From the NCBI RefSeq assembly GCF_029263665.1, contig NZ_JAJUFQ010000014.1:46624-110623 (forward strand): a DNA stretch of 64,000 nucleotides. Reading direction: 5' to 3'. Within the stretch, counting starts at the first letter, position 1. Each line of letters starts with the position of its first letter. Below are positions 60,843 to 64,000 of the stretch, in pieces. Origin of the DNA: Halomonas sp. GTDB taxonomy: Bacteria > Pseudomonadota > Gammaproteobacteria > Pseudomonadales > Halomonadaceae. The notes under the pieces were generated by a model. It saw only the letters and a list, made by a program, of their open reading frames with translations. It ran no database searches and was not told the DNA's origin. The position numbers and the translations under genes were made by a program.

Positions 60843-63587
60843 ATGAGTACTGACCAACAGCACGATTTCCTGCAAACACTGGATGTGGCCGGCCACCAGT
60901 ACGCCATCTACAGCCTGTCTCGGGCTGCTGAAGTACTGGGCGACATTCAGCGCCTGCCGATGACACTCAAGGTATTGCTCGAGAACCAGCTACGCTTCGC
61001 CAGTGATCCCAGTGTTTCCCAGGATGACCTTCAAGCCCTGGTTGACTGGCAACAACAAGGCCGCTCCAGCCGGGAGATCGGCTATCGCCCTGCTCGCGTG
61101 TTGATGCAGGACTTTACCGGTGTTCCCGGGGTCGTCGACCTGGCCTCCATGCGCGCTGCCGTGGAGGCTCTTGGAGAAGCCCCATCACGCATCAACCCGC
61201 TGTCACCGGTGGACCTGGTCATCGACCACTCCGTGATGGTCGATCACTTTGGCGACCCCAGCGCCTTCAAGGACAACGTTACTCTAGAGATGACGCGCAA
61301 CCGCGAGCGTTATGAGTTTCTGCGCTGGGGCCAGCGCGCCTTCGATAACTTCCGAGTCGTACCTCCCGGTACCGGCATCTGTCACCAGGTCAACCTCGAA
61401 TACCTGGGCAAGGCCGTGTGGACCAAGCAGGAAGATGGCAAGACCTGGGCCTATCCGGACACTCTGGTCGGAACAGACTCCCACACCACCATGATCAATG
61501 GACTTGGTGTGCTTGGCTGGGGGGTCGGTGGTATCGAGGCGGAAGCTGCCATGCTGGGTCAGCCGGTATCGATGCTGATTCCCGAAGTCATTGGCTTCAA
61601 GCTGAGCGGCAAGCTACGGGAAGGTATCACGGCTACCGACCTGGTATTGACGGTGACGGAGATGCTGCGCAAGAAAGGCGTTGTCGGCAAGTTCGTCGAA
61701 TTCTATGGTGACGGACTCAAGGACCTGCCTCTGGCCGATCGCGCCACCATCGCCAACATGGCACCAGAATATGGCGCTACCTGCGGCTTCTTCCCGGTCG
61801 ATGACGAAACGCTGACCTACATGCGCCTGTCCGGGCGCGATGAAGAGCAGATTGCACTGGTCGAGGCCTACTGCAAGGAGCAGGGATTGTGGCGTGAGCC
61901 AGGTCATGAACCGATCTTCACCGATGTGCTGAAGCTGGACATGGGTGATGTCGAAGCCAGCCTTGCCGGCCCTAAACGCCCTCAGGATCGCGTCGCACTC
62001 AAGAATATCAAAACCACCTTTGAAGAACTGGTGGCAAGCGATGATCCGTCGGTGGACAACGAGCGCAGCGCCAACCTCGAAGCCGAGGGCGGCCAGACCG
62101 CAGTGGGGGTGACGCGCAGCTACCGCCACGCGGACAGCCAGGATGTCAGCCATAACGGAAGCAATTTCAGCCTTGATCCCGGAGCAGTGGTCATTGCTGC
62201 CATCACTTCCTGTACCAACACCTCGAACCCCAGTGTCATGATGGCGGCAGGACTACTGGCCAGGAACGCCCTCCAGAAGGGCCTCAAGACCAAGCCCTGG
62301 GTCAAGACGTCACTGGCCCCTGGCTCCAAGGTCGTCACCGACTATCTTGCAGCGGCCGAGCTGCAGGATGATCTCGACGCCCTGGGCTTCAACCTGGTCG
62401 GCTACGGCTGTACCACCTGCATTGGCAACTCCGGTCCGCTTCCCGCACCTATCGAGGAAGCAGTGAAGAAAGGCGACCTTACCGTTGCTTCGGTGCTGTC
62501 CGGCAATCGTAACTTCGAGGGCCGTGTACACCCCCTGGTCAAGACCAACTGGCTAGCCTCCCCTCCCCTGGTGGTCGCCTTTGCCCTGGCTGGCAATATG
62601 CGCTGTGACCTGACCAAGGAGCCACTTGGTGAAGACAGCGATGGCAACCCGGTATATCTCAAGGACATCTGGCCGACACAGAAGGACGTTGCAGATGCCG
62701 TGGAGAAGGTCAATACCGCCATGTTCCACAAGGAATATGCTGAAGTCTTCGACGGCGATGAAGTATGGCAGTCCATCGAAGTCCCTGACAGTGAGGTCTA
62801 CACCTGGACGCCTGACTCTACCTATATCCAGCACCCACCGTTCTTCGATGGCATGGGCAAAGAACCTGCGCCCATCATGGATATTGATGATGCTCATATC
62901 CTCGCCATGCTGGGAGACTCGGTAACCACCGACCACATTTCTCCTGCCGGCTCGATCAAGCCCGACAGCCCTGCCGGTCGTTACCTGCAGGAACACGGCG
63001 TCGAAGTGGTGGATTTCAACTCCTACGGCTCCCGCCGTGGCAACCATGAAGTCATGATGCGCGGTACCTTTGCCAACGTACGGATTCAGAACGAGATGCT
63101 TGACGGCGTGGTGGGCGGAGAAACACGCCATGTGCCCAGTGGCGAGCAAATGGCCATCTACGATGCTGCCATGCGCTATCAGGAAGAAGGTACGCCACTG
63201 GTGGTGGTTGCTGGCAAGGAATACGGTACCGGCTCATCGCGTGACTGGGCTGCCAAGGGCACCTTGCTGCTGGGCGTTCGCGCTGTACTGGCGGAATCCT
63301 ATGAACGCATTCACCGTTCCAACCTGATCGGCATGGGCGTGGTTCCGCTGCAGTTTCCCGAAGGGGAAACCCGTCAGACTCTTGGCCTGAGTGGCAACGA
63401 AACCATCTCCGTCAGCGGCTTGGCAGACCTCACTCCTGGCGGCGAAGTCGCAGTGACCATCAAGAGTGACAAGGGAGAGAAGAGCTTCAACGCTCTATGC
63501 CGTATCGATACCGCCAACGAGCTGGAATATTACCGTCACGGAGGCATTCTGCATTATGTGCTACGCAAGATGATTGGAGCAGCCTGA
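60843..63587 (+). CDS. acnA: Aconitate hydratase AcnA
   Basis: A 914-residue monomeric aconitase/IRP1-type enzyme, interconverting citrate and isocitrate. The three Fe-S cysteines are visible in AAITSCTNTSNPSVM and GYGCTTCIGNSGPL. Other family stretches are PGTGICHQVNLEYL, VGTDSHTTMINGLGVLGWGVGGIEAEAAMLGQP, and in the swivel domain GSRRGNHEVMMRGTFANVRI and KEYGTGSSRDWAAKGTLLLG. ATG 60843 follows GGGACAACATC. Transcribed alone and followed by a hairpin. Confidence 0.97.
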   Translation: MSTDQQHDFLQTLDVAGHQYAIYSLSRAAEVLGDIQRLPMTLKVLLENQLRFASDPSVSQDDLQALVDWQQQGRSSREIGYRPARVLMQDFTGVPGVVDLASMRAAVEALGEAPSRINPLSPVDLVIDHSVMVDHFGDPSAFKDNVTLEMTRNRERYEFLRWGQRAFDNFRVVPPGTGICHQVNLEYLGKAVWTKQEDGKTWAYPDTLVGTDSHTTMINGLGVLGWGVGGIEAEAAMLGQPVSMLIPEVIGFKLSGKLREGITATDLVLTVTEMLRKKGVVGKFVEFYGDGLKDLPLADRATIANMAPEYGATCGFFPVDDETLTYMRLSGRDEEQIALVEAYCKEQGLWREPGHEPIFTDVLKLDMGDVEASLAGPKRPQDRVALKNIKTTFEELVASDDPSVDNERSANLEAEGGQTAVGVTRSYRHADSQDVSHNGSNFSLDPGAVVIAAITSCTNTSNPSVMMAAGLLARNALQKGLKTKPWVKTSLAPGSKVVTDYLAAAELQDDLDALGFNLVGYGCTTCIGNSGPLPAPIEEAVKKGDLTVASVLSGNRNFEGRVHPLVKTNWLASPPLVVAFALAGNMRCDLTKEPLGEDSDGNPVYLKDIWPTQKDVADAVEKVNTAMFHKEYAEVFDGDEVWQSIEVPDSEVYTWTPDSTYIQHPPFFDGMGKEPAPIMDIDDAHILAMLGDSVTTDHISPAGSIKPDSPAGRYLQEHGVEVVDFNSYGSRRGNHEVMMRGTFANVRIQNEMLDGVVGGETRHVPSGEQMAIYDAAMRYQEEGTPLVVVAGKEYGTGSSRDWAAKGTLLLGVRAVLAESYERIHRSNLIGMGVVPLQFPEGETRQTLGLSGNETISVSGLADLTPGGEVAVTIKSDKGEKSFNALCRIDTANELEYYRHGGILHYVLRKMIGAA

Positions 63588-63594
63588 GAACGAC

Positions 63595-63621
63595 CATCGC
63601 CCCGCATCTTGCGGGGCGATG
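63595..63621 (+). terminator. Hairpin downstream of acnA
   Basis: A perfect 12-bp stem CATCGCCCCGCA/TGCGGGGCGATG (63595-63606 with 63610-63621) with a 3-nt loop, 8 nt after the acnA stop. There is no T tract, so it is a terminator-like or 3'-end-stabilising hairpin rather than a canonical terminator. Confidence 0.65.
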
Positions 63622-63622
63622 A

Positions 63623-63650
63623 TAAGCCGTAAGCCGTAAGCCGTAAGCCG
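63623..63650. repeat. Four perfect TAAGCCG heptamer tandem repeats
   Basis: Four exact copies of TAAGCCG in a row, followed by TACGTCG-like derivatives up to about 63660. A degenerate relative lies at 21493-21513. It is the last sequence that can be tied to the host chromosome before the suspect tail. Confidence 0.8.
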
Positions 63651-63768
63651 TACGTCGTACGTGCCAGGCGCCGGCCCGCAGCTCTCAGACCTGTGGCGGG
63701 AGGCCGGTGCCCGAATCATGCAGGTCTGGCAGCCGGATGTCCGGCTCGCAGGCTAAAGGACACACGCA
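63651..63768. other. Unassigned segment around a probable contig join
   Basis: 118 bp between the heptamer repeats and the rpoA-like start. A 31-codon open frame (GTG 63661 to TAA 63754-63756) reads plausibly as protein (LSDLWREAGARIM, VWQPDVRL), but it matches no ending I recognise, and not that of ribosomal protein S4, which commonly precedes rpoA. An AAAGGA ribosome binding site at 63755-63760 belongs to the rpoA-like frame. The join is probably inside this segment. Confidence 0.4.
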
Positions 63769-64000
63769 ATGCTCTGGAAGGTTTTTCAGCGACCGAAGCG
63801 ACTCGAGTTCGAGCGCGAGACACTCACCGACCGGTTCGGCCGGTTCTACGCTCAGCCGTTCGAGCGGGGATTCGGCACGACCGTCGGCAACGCGATGCGG
63901 CGGGTGCTGCTCTCGTCGATCGAAGGGGCGGCCGTGACCGCCGTCAAGATCGAGGGGTGCTGCACGAGTTCTCCCCCATCCAGGGCGTGGTCGAGGACGC
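63769..64000 (+). CDS. rpoA: RNA polymerase alpha subunit N-terminus, non-gammaproteobacterial type, frameshifted and cut by the window end
   Basis: From ATG 63769 (AAAGGA, 8 nt upstream) the frame gives [19 protein letters not shown], then [35 protein letters not shown], an RpoA amino-terminal domain. Gammaproteobacterial RpoA instead starts MQ-x-SVTEFLKPRLV. This MLWK-x-FQ-x-PKRL form is typical of deltaproteobacterial and acidobacterial lineages. After the G run at 63954-63957 the frame is wrong; one extra G would restore [14 protein letters not shown]. No ribosomal protein genes accompany it. Best explained by a foreign sequence joined at the end. Confidence 0.85.
   Translation, partial: MLWKVFQRPKRLEFERETLTDRFGRFYAQPFERGFGTTVGNAMRRVLLSSIEGAAVTAVKIEGCCTSSPPSRAWSRT

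Noticed and set aside
63707..63937. 76-codon plus-strand ORF at the window end
   Set aside because: It is a Ser/Arg-rich shadow of the rpoA-like frame, which encodes recognisable protein.

Overview
The window is a 64 kb piece of a gammaproteobacterial chromosome, most probably from the family Halomonadaceae (Halomonas and relatives). The assignment rests on gene order (ubiE-ubiJ-ubiB-hisE-tatABC; dapC-yffB-dapD-dapE; the accA/dnaE/lpx/bam/ispC/frr/pyrH/tsf/rpsB block), on protein sequences that read as gamma-type, and on a moderately high GC content. No rRNA, tRNA, CRISPR array, prophage or insertion sequence was seen. Almost all of it is core chromosome.

Layout. 1-4.6 kb (+): the end of ubiE, ubiJ, ubiB (ubiquinone), hisE, tatABC, then a strong terminator. 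4.7-6 kb (-): a ytoQ-family gene and elbB. 6.2-9.5 kb (+): hemB and ppk1. 9.7-13.5 kb: a minus-strand catabolic unit (a broken sodium:solute symporter gene, a 44-residue membrane protein, a DadA-like FAD oxidase) with a divergent LysR regulator. 13.7-16.6 kb: Tat-exported PhoX with a Pho-box-like site, and a divergent lytic transglycosylase-like lipoprotein. 16.6-18.4 kb (-): a DAHP synthase gene behind an elaborate leader. 18.4-22.9 kb (-): folM, fre, ubiD, rho. 23.3-24.9 kb (+): ppx. 24.9-46.4 kb (-): tilS, accA, dnaE, rnhB, lpxB, lpxA, fabZ, lpxD, skp, bamA, rseP, ispC, cdsA, uppS, frr, pyrH, tsf, rpsB, the classical envelope/translation super-cluster. 46.9-57.5 kb (+): map, glnD, an orphan fimbrial-usher-like gene, dapC, yffB, dapD, dapE and a small conserved-looking gene. 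57.6-60.7 kb: a membrane-anchored cold-shock-domain protein, slyX, trxB, a 2-Cys peroxiredoxin and a CPXCG zinc-ribbon protein. 60.8-63.6 kb (+): acnA.

The most interesting system is the leader of the DAHP synthase gene (17714-18181, minus strand). It has two successive small ORFs, each 52 codons with a good ribosome binding site and each with a tight cluster of Trp/Tyr/Phe codons. Between them lies an intrinsic terminator with a 14-bp stem. A segment just after the stall codons of the first ORF can pair with the terminator's loop (11 bp, one bulge), as an antiterminator would. The second ORF stops 6 nt before the DAHP synthase start, and its aromatic codon cluster contains an 8-nt sequence exactly complementary to that gene's Shine-Dalgarno region. 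This looks like transcriptional attenuation followed by translational attenuation, both reading aromatic amino acid supply.

Two places look damaged or artificial. The symporter gene has lost roughly 35 codons around TM2-TM3 and is out of frame at that point. The last ~230 bases encode an RNA polymerase alpha N-terminus of a non-gammaproteobacterial type with a 1-base frameshift, so the end of the window is probably a chimeric join.
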